Origin: Limisphaerales bacterium
GTDB lineage: Bacteria; Verrucomicrobiota; Verrucomicrobiia; Limisphaerales; BOG-1460
Assembly (NCBI GenBank): GCA_003159675.1
Contig: PLQC01000124.1
Location: 37,650 to 88,051, forward strand
DNA: 50,402 bases
Reading direction: 5' to 3'
Under the pieces are notes generated by a model. It was not told the DNA's origin and searched no databases. It saw only the letters and a list, made by a program, of their open reading frames with translations. The position numbers were made by a program, and so were the translations under genes. Positions 1 to 7,025 of this stretch are shown piece after piece. The stretch's first letter is position 1; each line of letters begins with the position of its first letter.

Positions 1-281
1 CCGTCCTTGAAATGCCGCATGTGGAGCTGGCACGCGGCGGTGCCGCGACGTCCGCCGTGCGGGATGCCGTTGATCACGAGCGAGCACATGCCGCAAATGC
101 CCTCGCGGCAGTCGGAATCAAAGGCAATGGGCTCCTGGCCGCGCTCCATCAGGCCTTCGTTGACCACGTCGAGCATTTCCAGGAAGGACATGTCCGGCAA
201 CACGCCTTTCGCCTCGCAGGTCTCGAAGCATCCGGGCGCACTGGCGTTTTTCTGCCGCCAGACTTTCAGAGTCAGATTCAC
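1..281 (-). CDS. sdhB: Succinate dehydrogenase/fumarate reductase iron-sulfur subunit (N-terminal part, cut by window edge)
   Basis: This is the iron-sulfur subunit of complex II, which passes electrons from the flavoprotein SdhA to quinone in the membrane. Only about 93 N-terminal residues are present because the gene runs off the left edge. The [2Fe-2S] site is visible: Cys58, Cys63 and Cys66 in the motif CREGICGMC, with a further Cys at 84. The start is a GTG at 279-281 that overlaps the sdhA stop codon (GTGA), and an AAAGGAG ribosome site sits just upstream, so it is translationally coupled to sdhA. The motif spacing fits the B-type (Bacteroidetes/Chlamydiae/epsilon) subunits. The 4Fe-4S and 3Fe-4S sites lie outside the window. 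Confidence 0.93.
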   Translation of the reverse strand, partial: MNLTLKVWRQKNASAPGCFETCEAKGVLPDMSFLEMLDVVNEGLMERGQEPIAFDSDCREGICGMCSLVINGIPHGGRRGTAACQLHMRHFKD

Positions 282-2194
282 TTGTAGCTCCTTTGCGCCA
301 GGTGAACCTCGTCGTAAACGAGCGGTTCCTTGTGCAGGACCGGCGGCTTGTCCGGTCCCTGGTATTCCCACGCCGCCACATACGAGAAATGCTCGTCATC
401 CCGCAGAGCTTCCCCGTCCGCCGTCTGGAATTCCTCGCGGAAATGACCGCCGCAGGATTCCCTGCGATGGAGGGCGTCCAGGCAGAGCAGTTCGGCGAAT
501 TCCATGAAATCGGCCACGCGCCCGGCATATTCGAGATTCTGGTTCAACTCGCCGTTCTCGCCGGTCACATTCACGTTTTTCCAGAATTCAGCGCGCAACT
601 CCGGGATGCGTTTGAGCGCCTCCTTCAGTCCGGCTTCATTCCGCGCCATGCCGCACTTCTCCCAAAGCAGTCTGCCCAGTTCACGGTGCAGCGACGTCAC
701 CGTCCGCCTGCCCTTGATCGAAAGAAGTTTCTGGGTGAAGGCGCGGACGTCTTCCTCGGCCTTCCTGAACTCCGGATGGCTGGTGGCCGGCCTGGCCTGC
801 TTTGCGGAGGCAAAATAGCCGCCGATGGTGTATGGCAGGACGAAATAGCCGTCGGCCAGACCCTGCATGAGCGCGCTGGCCCCAAGCCGGTTCGCCCCGT
901 GATCGGAGAAATTCGCCTCACCGACCACGAACAGGCCGGGCAGCGTGCTCATCAGATTGTAATCCACCCAGGTGCCCCCCATCGCGTAATGCATCGCCGG
1001 ATAAATGCGCATCGGAGCCGCATACGCGTTTTCGCCGGTGATTTTTTCATACATGTCAAAGAGATTGCCGTATCGCTCGCGGATGATCTCCTCCCCGAGC
1101 CGCCCGATGGCGTCCGCGAAATCGAGATACACGCCGAGGTTGCCGGGGCCGACGCCGCGCCCCTCATCGCAGACCTGCTTCGCGGCGCGCGAGGAGATGT
1201 CGCGCGGCGCCAGGTTGCCGTAGCTTGGATATTTCCGTTCGAGATAATAGTCCCGGTCCGGTTCGGGAATGGACGCGGGCGGTTTGCCGCAGTCCTCCTT
1301 CCGCTTCGGCACCCAGACCCGGCCGTCGTTGCGCAACGATTCGGACATCAGCGTCAGCTTGGACTGGTGTTCGCCGCTGACGGGGATGCAGGTCGGGTGG
1401 ATCTGGGTGTAGCACGGGTTGGCAAACAGCGCGCCCTTTTTGCAGGCGCGCCAGGTGGCCGTGACGTTGCAGCCCTTGGCGTTGGTCGAGAGAAAAAACA
1501 CGTTGCCGTACCCGCCGGTGGCGAGCACGACTGCATCGCCCGCGTGAGAGGAGATTTCGCCGGTGACCAGATTGCGCGCCACAATGCCCCTGGCATGGCC
1601 GTCGATCACGACGAGATCGAGCATTTCGGTGCGCGGAAACATCCGGACGGCTCCGAGGCTGATCTGCCGGCACAGGGCCTGGTAGGCGCCCAGCAGGAGT
1701 TGCTGGCCCGTTTGACCGCGGGCATAAAACGTGCGCGAGACCTGGGCTCCGCCGAACGACCGGTTTGCCAGCAGGCCGCCGTATTCGCGGGCGAACGGCA
1801 CGCCCTGCGCCGCGCATTGGTCGATGATGTTCGTGCTCACCTGGGCGAGCCGGTATACGTTGGCCTCGCGGGAACGAAAATCGCCGCCTTTGACGGTGTC
1901 GTAAAAGAGCCTGTGAACGCTGTCCCCGTCGTTCTGATAGTTCTTCGCGGCATTGATGCCGCCCTGCGCCGCGATGCTGTGCGCGCGCCGGGGACTGTCC
2001 TGGAAGCAGAGACACTTGACCTGGTAACCCAGTTCGGCGAGCGACGCCGCCGCCGAGGCGCCCGCCAGGCCGCTGCCCACGACGAGGACCTCGAACTTCC
2101 GCTTGTTCGAAGGGTTGATCAGTTTCAGATCAAACTTGTGCCGGTCCCATTTCTGAGCGATCGGGCCGGCCGGAATTCCGGGATTGAGGTTCAT
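278..2194 (-). CDS. sdhA: Succinate dehydrogenase/fumarate reductase flavoprotein subunit
   Basis: Catalytic flavoprotein of complex II, oxidising succinate to fumarate. It has 638 residues, a usual length for the B-type family. The FAD-binding Rossmann motif GSGLAG is at residues 40-45. His72 in [10 protein letters not shown] is the expected site of covalent FAD attachment. The substrate-site region with HPTC follows near residue 265, and the C-terminal part has the usual helical domain. It lies between sdhC (6 bases upstream) and sdhB (4-base overlap), giving the order sdhCAB. I see no separate sdhD, as expected for the single-anchor B-type enzyme. Direction of catalysis in vivo cannot be read from sequence. 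Confidence 0.97.
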   Translation of the reverse strand: MNLNPGIPAGPIAQKWDRHKFDLKLINPSNKRKFEVLVVGSGLAGASAAASLAELGYQVKCLCFQDSPRRAHSIAAQGGINAAKNYQNDGDSVHRLFYDTVKGGDFRSREANVYRLAQVSTNIIDQCAAQGVPFAREYGGLLANRSFGGAQVSRTFYARGQTGQQLLLGAYQALCRQISLGAVRMFPRTEMLDLVVIDGHARGIVARNLVTGEISSHAGDAVVLATGGYGNVFFLSTNAKGCNVTATWRACKKGALFANPCYTQIHPTCIPVSGEHQSKLTLMSESLRNDGRVWVPKRKEDCGKPPASIPEPDRDYYLERKYPSYGNLAPRDISSRAAKQVCDEGRGVGPGNLGVYLDFADAIGRLGEEIIRERYGNLFDMYEKITGENAYAAPMRIYPAMHYAMGGTWVDYNLMSTLPGLFVVGEANFSDHGANRLGASALMQGLADGYFVLPYTIGGYFASAKQARPATSHPEFRKAEEDVRAFTQKLLSIKGRRTVTSLHRELGRLLWEKCGMARNEAGLKEALKRIPELRAEFWKNVNVTGENGELNQNLEYAGRVADFMEFAELLCLDALHRRESCGGHFREEFQTADGEALRDDEHFSYVAAWEYQGPDKPPVLHKEPLVYDEVHLAQRSYK

Positions 2195-2200
2195 AGGCGG

Positions 2201-2914
2201 CTATTTCGACGCCTCCCTTCCGTAGCCCAGCAGGATCGCCACCGGGATCGACGTGTAGCCGATGAAAATCAGGCAGGCGACCCCGCGAGCGGACCGGTCG
2301 AGAAACGGACCGTACGCCTTGTTCTTCCAGCCGAGCGACTGGAACATGCTGCTCACGCCGTGGCTGAGGTGAAGGCAAAGCAGGGCAATGCCGAGAATGT
2401 AGAAGCCGGACACCCAGCCGTTGTTGAATCCAACCACCATCATCTTGAAGATATCATGGCGTCCCAGCGCGTCGTAGAACTCCGGCTTGGCGGCGAAATC
2501 CCGTCCGGTCAGGTTCACCGCCCGCACCATCACCGTGTAGTGCAACAGGTGATAGATGACGAAAACGAAAATGATGGTCCCGCTCATCAGCATCGTGCGG
2601 GAAGCATAGCTGGATCCGACCGGCTGATGCTCGGCATAAGTGATCGGACGGGCGGCCTTGTTCTCCAGGGAAACCTTGATGGCCGACCACACGTGCAGCC
2701 CGAGCATGAGGAGCAGAACGATCCGCGCCGGCCAAAGCAGCTCGATGTTCGATTGCAGAAAAGATCCGTAACGGTTGATCGCCTCGGGACCGAGGAAGAC
2801 CTGCAGATTCCCCAAAAGATGCGCGACCACAAACAAAAAAAGCACACAGCCCGATACGGCCATGAGATACTTTTTCCCCAGCGACGATCCAAAAATGTTG
2901 CCGACAACTCTCAT
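2201..2914 (-). CDS. sdhC: Succinate dehydrogenase cytochrome b subunit (di-heme, B-type anchor)
   Basis: Membrane anchor of complex II that binds heme b and quinone. The 237-residue protein has five likely membrane helices, at about residues 17-37, 59-80, 106-130, 166-190 and 208-230. His residues within helices, for example in VVAHLLGNL, LGLHVWSA, YHLLHY and CLHLSHG, are candidate heme ligands. This matches the single-polypeptide cytochrome b558 type found with flavoproteins like the one downstream. It is the first gene of the sdhCAB operon, with a possible promoter about 30-60 bases upstream. Confidence 0.94.
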   Translation of the reverse strand: MRVVGNIFGSSLGKKYLMAVSGCVLFLFVVAHLLGNLQVFLGPEAINRYGSFLQSNIELLWPARIVLLLMLGLHVWSAIKVSLENKAARPITYAEHQPVGSSYASRTMLMSGTIIFVFVIYHLLHYTVMVRAVNLTGRDFAAKPEFYDALGRHDIFKMMVVGFNNGWVSGFYILGIALLCLHLSHGVSSMFQSLGWKNKAYGPFLDRSARGVACLIFIGYTSIPVAILLGYGREASK

Positions 2915-2946
2915 TGAAACCTGCTTCGCGCCACGATACGAGAGGC

Positions 2947-2976
2947 AGTCTAATGAGGATTCAGCCGCAGCGTCAA
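2947..2976 (-). promoter_or_regulatory. Possible sigma-70-like promoter of sdhCAB
   Basis: On the minus strand TTGACG (2971-2976) and TAGACT (2947-2952) are separated by 18 bases and lie 33 bases before the sdhC start. The match to TTGACA/TATAAT is fair (5/6 and 4/6). No other evidence supports it. Confidence 0.33.
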
Positions 2977-3015
2977 CGAGGCGGCGCCAAGTATTAGCAA
3001 CGCGGAGACATTCCT

Positions 3016-3708
3016 TTACACAGACTTATCCGTTTTTGCCGTTGGTGCAACAATTCTGGTCAAGAGGCCGGACAGGTCTGTCAGCGCTCCTTTCCCCGCC
3101 TTGCCGGCGCCGCGGTGGATTTGCAGCGCCTGGAATCCCGCCGCTTCGGCGCCGCGCACGTCGTTCTCCAGGCTGTCGCCGACGTGGAGAATGGAGCCGG
3201 GGGGCAGCCTGAATCCGGAAGCGGCCTGGTCGAAGAGGATTCGCGCCGGCTTAACGGAACCGGCCTCGCAGGAAATGACGATCGTTTCAAAAAGGCCACT
3301 GAGCCGCAACCGGCGGAGCAGCGGGCGCAACCGCTCGTCCCAGTTCGAGATGATCCCCAGCCTGAGGCCGCGCGTGGCAAGCGCGTTCAGCGTGGGCCAT
3401 ACGTCGTCGAAAACATGCCAGGTTTCCGGCCGCGCGAAGCGTTCGTAAAGCTTCGGGAAAAAGGTTGCGCTCGGCGGCAGGGCCGCGAGACCCTGGAACA
3501 CTTCATCCACCAATTCCTCCCACCCGGCGCGCACGTGGTTGAAATGCCGCCGCGCTCGCCACGCCTCCCTGAAGCGCGTCTGCAGGAAATCCGGTGAAAT
3601 GTTCCCGACTCCGTGCCGGGCGGCGACTTCGGCGTAAACATGCCCGACGGAGGGCCAAGGCTCCATCAAGGTTCCACCCACATCGAACGTGACGGCTTGG
3701 ACGCGCAT
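3016..3708 (-). CDS. HAD-superfamily phosphatase, HDHD3-like
   Basis: A small-molecule or phosphoprotein phosphatase of the haloacid dehalogenase superfamily; the substrate is unknown. Numbering from the ATG at 3708, about 230 residues: motif I is FDVGGTL with the nucleophile Asp9, motif II is the Ser in IISNWDE, motif III is the Lys in GSVKP, and motif IV is GDSLENDV near residues 177-184. The second Asp of the usual DxD is Gly, as in other HDHD3-like proteins with altered motif I, which may change or weaken catalysis. An in-frame start at 3780 would overlap the end of folC and adds a segment without homology character, so I prefer 3708. It lies 53 bases after folC on the same strand. Confidence 0.8.
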   Translation of the reverse strand: MRVQAVTFDVGGTLMEPWPSVGHVYAEVAARHGVGNISPDFLQTRFREAWRARRHFNHVRAGWEELVDEVFQGLAALPPSATFFPKLYERFARPETWHVFDDVWPTLNALATRGLRLGIISNWDERLRPLLRRLRLSGLFETIVISCEAGSVKPARILFDQAASGFRLPPGSILHVGDSLENDVRGAEAAGFQALQIHRGAGKAGKGALTDLSGLLTRIVAPTAKTDKSV

Positions 3709-3761
3709 GTTGAATTCAGGGCCCGTGTTGTTCCAGACCGCGATGGACGCAAGGGCGCGCG

Positions 3762-5087
3762 CTATCGTTTCGGCAGCCACTCATTTAATTTCTTCTCGTC
3801 TTCCGCCGTCGCACCGGCAAGGTGCAGCAATTCCATCGCCTCGCCGATGAGGTAAAGCGAGCCTGCGATGACGACGAAGGGATCCCCGGCCGTTTTCTCC
3901 AGCGCGTCGGCGAGCGAGGCGCAGACCTCGATGCGGGCGCGAGGGTTGGCCTCGCGGCAAACGGACACCAGTCTGGCGGGATCTTCGGTCCGGTCGCTGT
4001 GGATCGGCGTGAGCAGGAGCCGCCCGGCCAGCGGCGCCAGCGATTGACACATGCTGGCCGAGTCCTTGTCCCGGAAGACGCCGAAAATGAGCGCGGGCCT
4101 GGATTCGGGGAATTCGGCCTCGATCGCCACGCGCAACGCCTCGGCACCGGCGGGATTGTGCGCGCCGTCGAGAAGGAGGGTTTGCCCTGACGCCTCCTGC
4201 ACGCGCTGCATGCGGCCCGCCCAGCGAACCGATTCCAGGCCCGCGCGGAGCGCGGCGTCGCCGACGGGGATCAGCCCCTCGAGCGCCCGAACGGTGGCTG
4301 CGGCGGTCGCGGCATTGAGCCGCTGGTGCGGACCGTGGAGCGGAAGGTCGATCGCGTCCAACGGAGGACGGACGGCCTGCAGCGGCTCGACGACCGTCAG
4401 CGGCGCCTTCTTCCGCGCCGCCTCCGACGCGATGACCTCAAGCCCTTCGCCCGGTCTTGCCGCCGTGATGACCGGCACGGCGGGTTTGATGATCCCGGCC
4501 TTTTCCTCCGCGATTTTTTCAAAGGTGTCGCCGAGCCATTCGGAATGCTCGATGCCGATGTTGGTGATGACGCTCGCCAGCGGGGTGACGATGTTGGTCG
4601 CGTCGAGCCGTCCCCCCAGGCCGGTCTCCCAAACGACCAGGTCGCATTTCTGCCCGGCGAAATAGCGCAACGCCATGACGGTGATGAATTCAAAGAACGT
4701 GGGGTGCAGGTCCTGGCTGGGATCTCCGGCTTCCGCGGGCCAGGATGCCGCCGGCCCTCCGAACTTGAAACTCAGTTCCCTGAGTTCCGCCACCAGCCGG
4801 ACCACGTCCGATTCGCCGATGAACCGGCGGTTTATCTGGATGCGTTCGGCGAAGCCGACGAGGTGGGGCGAGGTGAACAATCCGACGCGCAGACCCGCCG
4901 CGCGATAGATGCTTTCGAGCATTGCGCACGTGGAACCCTTGCCATTGGTGCCGGCGACGTGGATGAAGCGAAGCGGGTTCTGCGGGTCGCCCGCCAGCGC
5001 GGCGAGCTTGAAGGTTTTCTCCAAACCCAATTTCGCGCCGAACAGGCGAAGGCTGTAAAGAAATTGAATGGCGTCCGAGTAAGTCAT
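3762..5087 (-). CDS. folC: Folylpolyglutamate synthase / dihydrofolate synthase
   Basis: Adds glutamate to dihydropteroate and/or extends the polyglutamate tail of folates, using ATP. The 441-residue protein has the Mur-ligase-like P-loop HVAGTNGKGST at about residues 43-53. The family segment TSPHL follows near residue 78, then TNIGIEHSEWLG in the middle. The C-terminal domain carries LLDGAHNP and a FGVFRDKD segment, both typical of FolC. The gene stands alone upstream of the HAD phosphatase. The next 570 bases upstream hold no gene, so its promoter should lie just above 5087. Confidence 0.95.
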   Translation of the reverse strand: MTYSDAIQFLYSLRLFGAKLGLEKTFKLAALAGDPQNPLRFIHVAGTNGKGSTCAMLESIYRAAGLRVGLFTSPHLVGFAERIQINRRFIGESDVVRLVAELRELSFKFGGPAASWPAEAGDPSQDLHPTFFEFITVMALRYFAGQKCDLVVWETGLGGRLDATNIVTPLASVITNIGIEHSEWLGDTFEKIAEEKAGIIKPAVPVITAARPGEGLEVIASEAARKKAPLTVVEPLQAVRPPLDAIDLPLHGPHQRLNAATAAATVRALEGLIPVGDAALRAGLESVRWAGRMQRVQEASGQTLLLDGAHNPAGAEALRVAIEAEFPESRPALIFGVFRDKDSASMCQSLAPLAGRLLLTPIHSDRTEDPARLVSVCREANPRARIEVCASLADALEKTAGDPFVVIAGSLYLIGEAMELLHLAGATAEDEKKLNEWLPKR

Positions 5088-5660
5088 CGTTCAACGGCAA
5101 ATGATGTCGCTGGAACTTATGTGAACGGGTGCCATTCCGCCATGATATTTGCCTGAACCCGGAGACAGCGGTGCGGGAGGAACTGCACGAAGGGCAGGAC
5201 GTGTCACTCCGTCCGCGCGGTGGCCGATCAACCGCAAGAAACGCACGGATCGCAAAGAGCCGGAGCTTTCCACGAATTGCGAATTAACACGAAGAACCGG
5301 CAGGGGATACGGGCGACTCGCCCGTCTCGTTCGGCGACTCGCCGAACGAAATGAGAGGGAGCGATGAATTGGCAGGAATCGTGGCTGCCTGTTTGAGGCG
5401 CGCCGCCATTCCGTCCGGCGAGTCGCCGGACGGCACAGGCTGGTAGCCCGTGCTACCCGAACCGGCACGCTGACTTGAAAATAGCATGGATTATCCGCGG
5501 CACCCGACAACGACGATTTTGAAAGGATGAGGAAAGAATGATGAATGAGGAAATCCCAGTTTGCTCGAATCGTCGCGGCAAGGCTTCATCTTTCTGGAAT
5601 CAACCTTCTGCATTCGGAATGGTGGGCTCCGGCCCGCCCGGCTTGGCCTAAAGTGGCAGC
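5088..5660. other. Gene-free stretch built of decayed repeats
   Basis: I see no credible gene here. The stretch holds a fragment resembling a CCGCAAGAAACGCA-type repeat (about 5231-5262), the palindromic composite element at 5303-5458, and a segment rich in GATGAATGAGGAA-like words (about 5525-5560). It then runs into the broken hicBA pair. It looks like a repeat graveyard. Confidence 0.6.
5303..5458 (+). repeat. Composite palindromic repeat, copy 1 (156 bp)
   Basis: The element has three strong palindromes: ACGGGCGA-C-TCGCCCGT (5309-5325), a 23-base one centred on 5338 (5327-5349), and a 23-base one centred on 5422 (5411-5433). They are followed by a fourth hairpin that ends in GTGCTACCC (5450-5458). 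A second copy with the same order, spacing and length is at 47689-47845. The variable part lies between the second and third palindromes. Confidence 0.75.
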
Positions 5661-5871
5661 ATGAAGCGATTGACCGCGATCATTCCATCCGGGTGAAACG
5701 AAGCGCTGGCTGGTGGCCTTCAACACGGAGATGGGCACAACAAGTCAGGGCCGCACAGTAGAGCAGGCTTTCGCGAATTTGAAGGAATCCACGGAGCTCT
5801 ATCTGGAGGAAAAGACGTTGCCGGAACGTTCACCCGCATTTCTCACAACGTTCGAGGTTGGCCATGCCTAA
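5661..5871 (+). pseudogene. hicB: HicB-type antitoxin, frameshifted remnant
   Basis: HicB proteins neutralise the mRNA-cleaving toxin HicA. The reading frame opens at 5661 with MKRLTAIIPSG and hits TGA within 12 codons. From about 5692 the neighbouring frame continues as WLVAFNTEMGTTSQGRTVEQ, then AFANLKESTELYLEE, and ends in FLTTFEVGHA at 5869-5871. Together these match the beginning, middle and end of a short HicB of about 70 residues, so one indel near 5685-5693 has broken the gene. Its stop overlaps the start of the hicA remnant, as in intact hicBA pairs. Confidence 0.75.
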
Positions 5872-5965
5872 ACTGCCGTGCGTGTCAGGACAGAAAGTCG
5901 CGAAAGCACTAGAACGGCTCGACTTCGAGCAGCGCCGGCGGTGCGGCAGTCGGAGGTCGGGTTAG
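5864..5965 (+). pseudogene. hicA: HicA-type toxin, truncated remnant
   Basis: HicA is a small double-stranded-RNA-binding-fold mRNA interferase. The frame from ATG 5864 reads MPKLPCVSGQKVAKALERLD, then FEQRRRCGSR, and stops at TAG 5963-5965 after 33 residues. It begins like HicA (SGxxVxKALExLGFE) but is lost just where the catalytic His of the family's GSH motif should be: the GS is followed by Arg. Family members are usually 60-80 residues. With the broken hicB upstream, this is a dead toxin-antitoxin locus. Confidence 0.72.
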
Positions 5966-5998
5966 AATCAGAAACTCCAGGCTGCGAACGCAGCGGCC

Positions 5999-6244
5999 TT
6001 ACTTCACCTCCACGCCGGTCGCAGCCTGTCCGGCCTGCAAAAAAGTTTTGATGAGTTCACCTTCGCCGCACACCATCATTCCGGAAAATCTTTTGAACCA
6101 TTTTCCTTCCGGCACTTCAGGCCGGGTGTCCAGCCATTCCGCCAACAAGCCGAGCTGGTCCGCGGAAACGTTCCGGCTTTTGATTCGTTCCAGCAAATGC
6201 TCGAACAGCGGGCGAGGCAAATTGCTGCGCTGAACGTGGGGCAT
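5999..6244 (-). CDS. Small conserved-looking protein, second gene of a two-gene pair
   Basis: An 81-residue soluble protein of unknown function, beginning MPHVQRSNLPRPLFEHLLER. It has a helical N-terminal half, a central segment with the motif GKWFKRF, and the sequence GEGELIKTF near the C-terminus. It has no signal peptide or membrane segment. It starts 2 bases after the stop of the gene upstream (6247-6456), so the two are almost certainly cotranscribed. I recall similar pairs in verrucomicrobial genomes but can name no established family. The tight pairing, the size of both proteins and the nearby antitoxin genes suggest, but do not show, a toxin-antitoxin-like module. Confidence 0.72.
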   Translation of the reverse strand: MPHVQRSNLPRPLFEHLLERIKSRNVSADQLGLLAEWLDTRPEVPEGKWFKRFSGMMVCGEGELIKTFLQAGQAATGVEVK

Positions 6245-6246
6245 GG

Positions 6247-6456
6247 CTAATTGCCGTAAAATCCGCGGGCGAGGGCGGTTTTCAATTTTTCGACCTCCGC
6301 AGGATCGTCGGAATCAACCATTCGCTGCGCCAGGGTCGACAGCTCTTTTCCCAGAAGCTGGCGCGTGCGCGCCAGTTCAAAAGCAAATTGAATGACTTGC
6401 GATTGTTCAGCCGGCGGCAGGTGCTTGATTTCCTCGATTACTTTGGTCGCTGTCAT
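6247..6456 (-). CDS. Small helical protein, first gene of a two-gene pair (antitoxin-like)
   Basis: A 69-residue charged, helix-rich protein beginning MTATKVIEEIKHLPPAEQSQ. The segment IEEIKHLPPAEQSQVIQFA resembles the helical dimerisation part seen in several small antitoxins (DUF2281-like), although I cannot assign a family. It ends in ARGFYGN. The downstream gene begins 2 bases after its stop. It may be the antitoxin half of a pair whose other half is the 81-residue protein. No DNA-binding ribbon or helix-turn-helix is evident. Confidence 0.72.
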   Translation of the reverse strand: MTATKVIEEIKHLPPAEQSQVIQFAFELARTRQLLGKELSTLAQRMVDSDDPAEVEKLKTALARGFYGN

Positions 6457-6533
6457 ATCGAAACAATACCTGAAACCGGACCGTGCGCAAACTCAACCAG
6501 GAAGCAGAGAACGGAGTCGGAAGGAGAACGACG

Positions 6534-6740
6534 TCATTTCAAGAGCAGTTCATTGAAAACGTCGTCGTCCGCGTTGTCCCAGGTCTTCGACAGCGATTCC
6601 TCGGAAATCTTCAGCCACGCATCGCGTTCCGTGTCGCCCGACTCAATGGTCACGCGCACGTGAGATTTTTCAGGAAGCGACAGCGGCTGCGACAACAACA
6701 GTTTGCCGTTCTCGTAAATGGCTTCGACTGTTTTTGTCAT
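6534..6740 (-). CDS. AF2212-like (DUF104) antitoxin, apparently orphan
   Basis: A 68-residue protein whose first half, MTKTVEAIYENGKLLL then PLSLPEK, is the small beta-barrel typical of AF2212/DUF104 antitoxins. The tail, with SKTWDNADDDVFNELL, resembles the toxin-binding tail of antitoxins that pair with PIN or MazF-type toxins. The start is placed at 6740, since an in-frame start at 6791 adds a segment without similarity. No PIN or MazF gene follows: 77 bases downstream comes the unrelated two-gene pair. It is therefore an orphan, or its partner is a new type. Confidence 0.75.
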   Translation of the reverse strand: MTKTVEAIYENGKLLLSQPLSLPEKSHVRVTIESGDTERDAWLKISEESLSKTWDNADDDVFNELLLK

Positions 6741-6835
6741 GAGGAGACGTTTCCGGCTGGTCGTTGCATTGGCAAGTCTGAGGCATGGCATGGGCTTTCC
6801 CTCGCCTCTCCGCAGCTTGCTCCGGCCCAGCCAAT

Positions 6836-7021
6836 CTAAAGCACGAACTCCACATTAACGGGCTTCGGCCTTTGCTCTATTTCCTCACGCGTAGGTGGAA
6901 AGCGCCGGAATAATTTTTCGTTTAGCCGAAACGCCTCTTCGGTTGACATTCTTGGAGTGAAAGGATTTTTGGCAAGCCAAGCGGCTCTTTGCTTTTGCAA
7001 TTCTGTTTGCTTGGTTTTCAT
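6836..7021 (-). CDS. Small protein of unknown function downstream of pyrG
   Basis: A 61-residue hydrophilic protein, beginning MKTKQTELQKQRAAWLAKNP and ending VNVEFVL. It starts 4 bases after the pyrG stop, so it is probably read through from pyrG. A longer frame reaching up to 7240 would lie inside pyrG and is not credible. I recall short proteins with a motif like MSTEEAFRLNEKLF and a DVEFVL-like end elsewhere in Verrucomicrobia, without known function. There are no cysteines, signal peptide or membrane segment. Confidence 0.6.
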   Translation of the reverse strand: MKTKQTELQKQRAAWLAKNPFTPRMSTEEAFRLNEKLFRRFPPTREEIEQRPKPVNVEFVL

Positions 7022-7025
7022 ATTT

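Noticed and set aside
293-2917. 874-codon open frame on the plus strand opposite sdhCA
   Set aside because: It is fully antisense to sdhA and sdhC, which have clear family motifs. High GC gives long opposite-strand frames.
5561-5761. 66-codon plus-strand frame upstream of hicB
   Set aside because: It crosses decayed repeats and the hicB remnant in another frame.
6457-6500. Promoter of the two-gene small module
   Set aside because: Only a weak TATTGT was seen close to the ATG, without a well-spaced -35 element.
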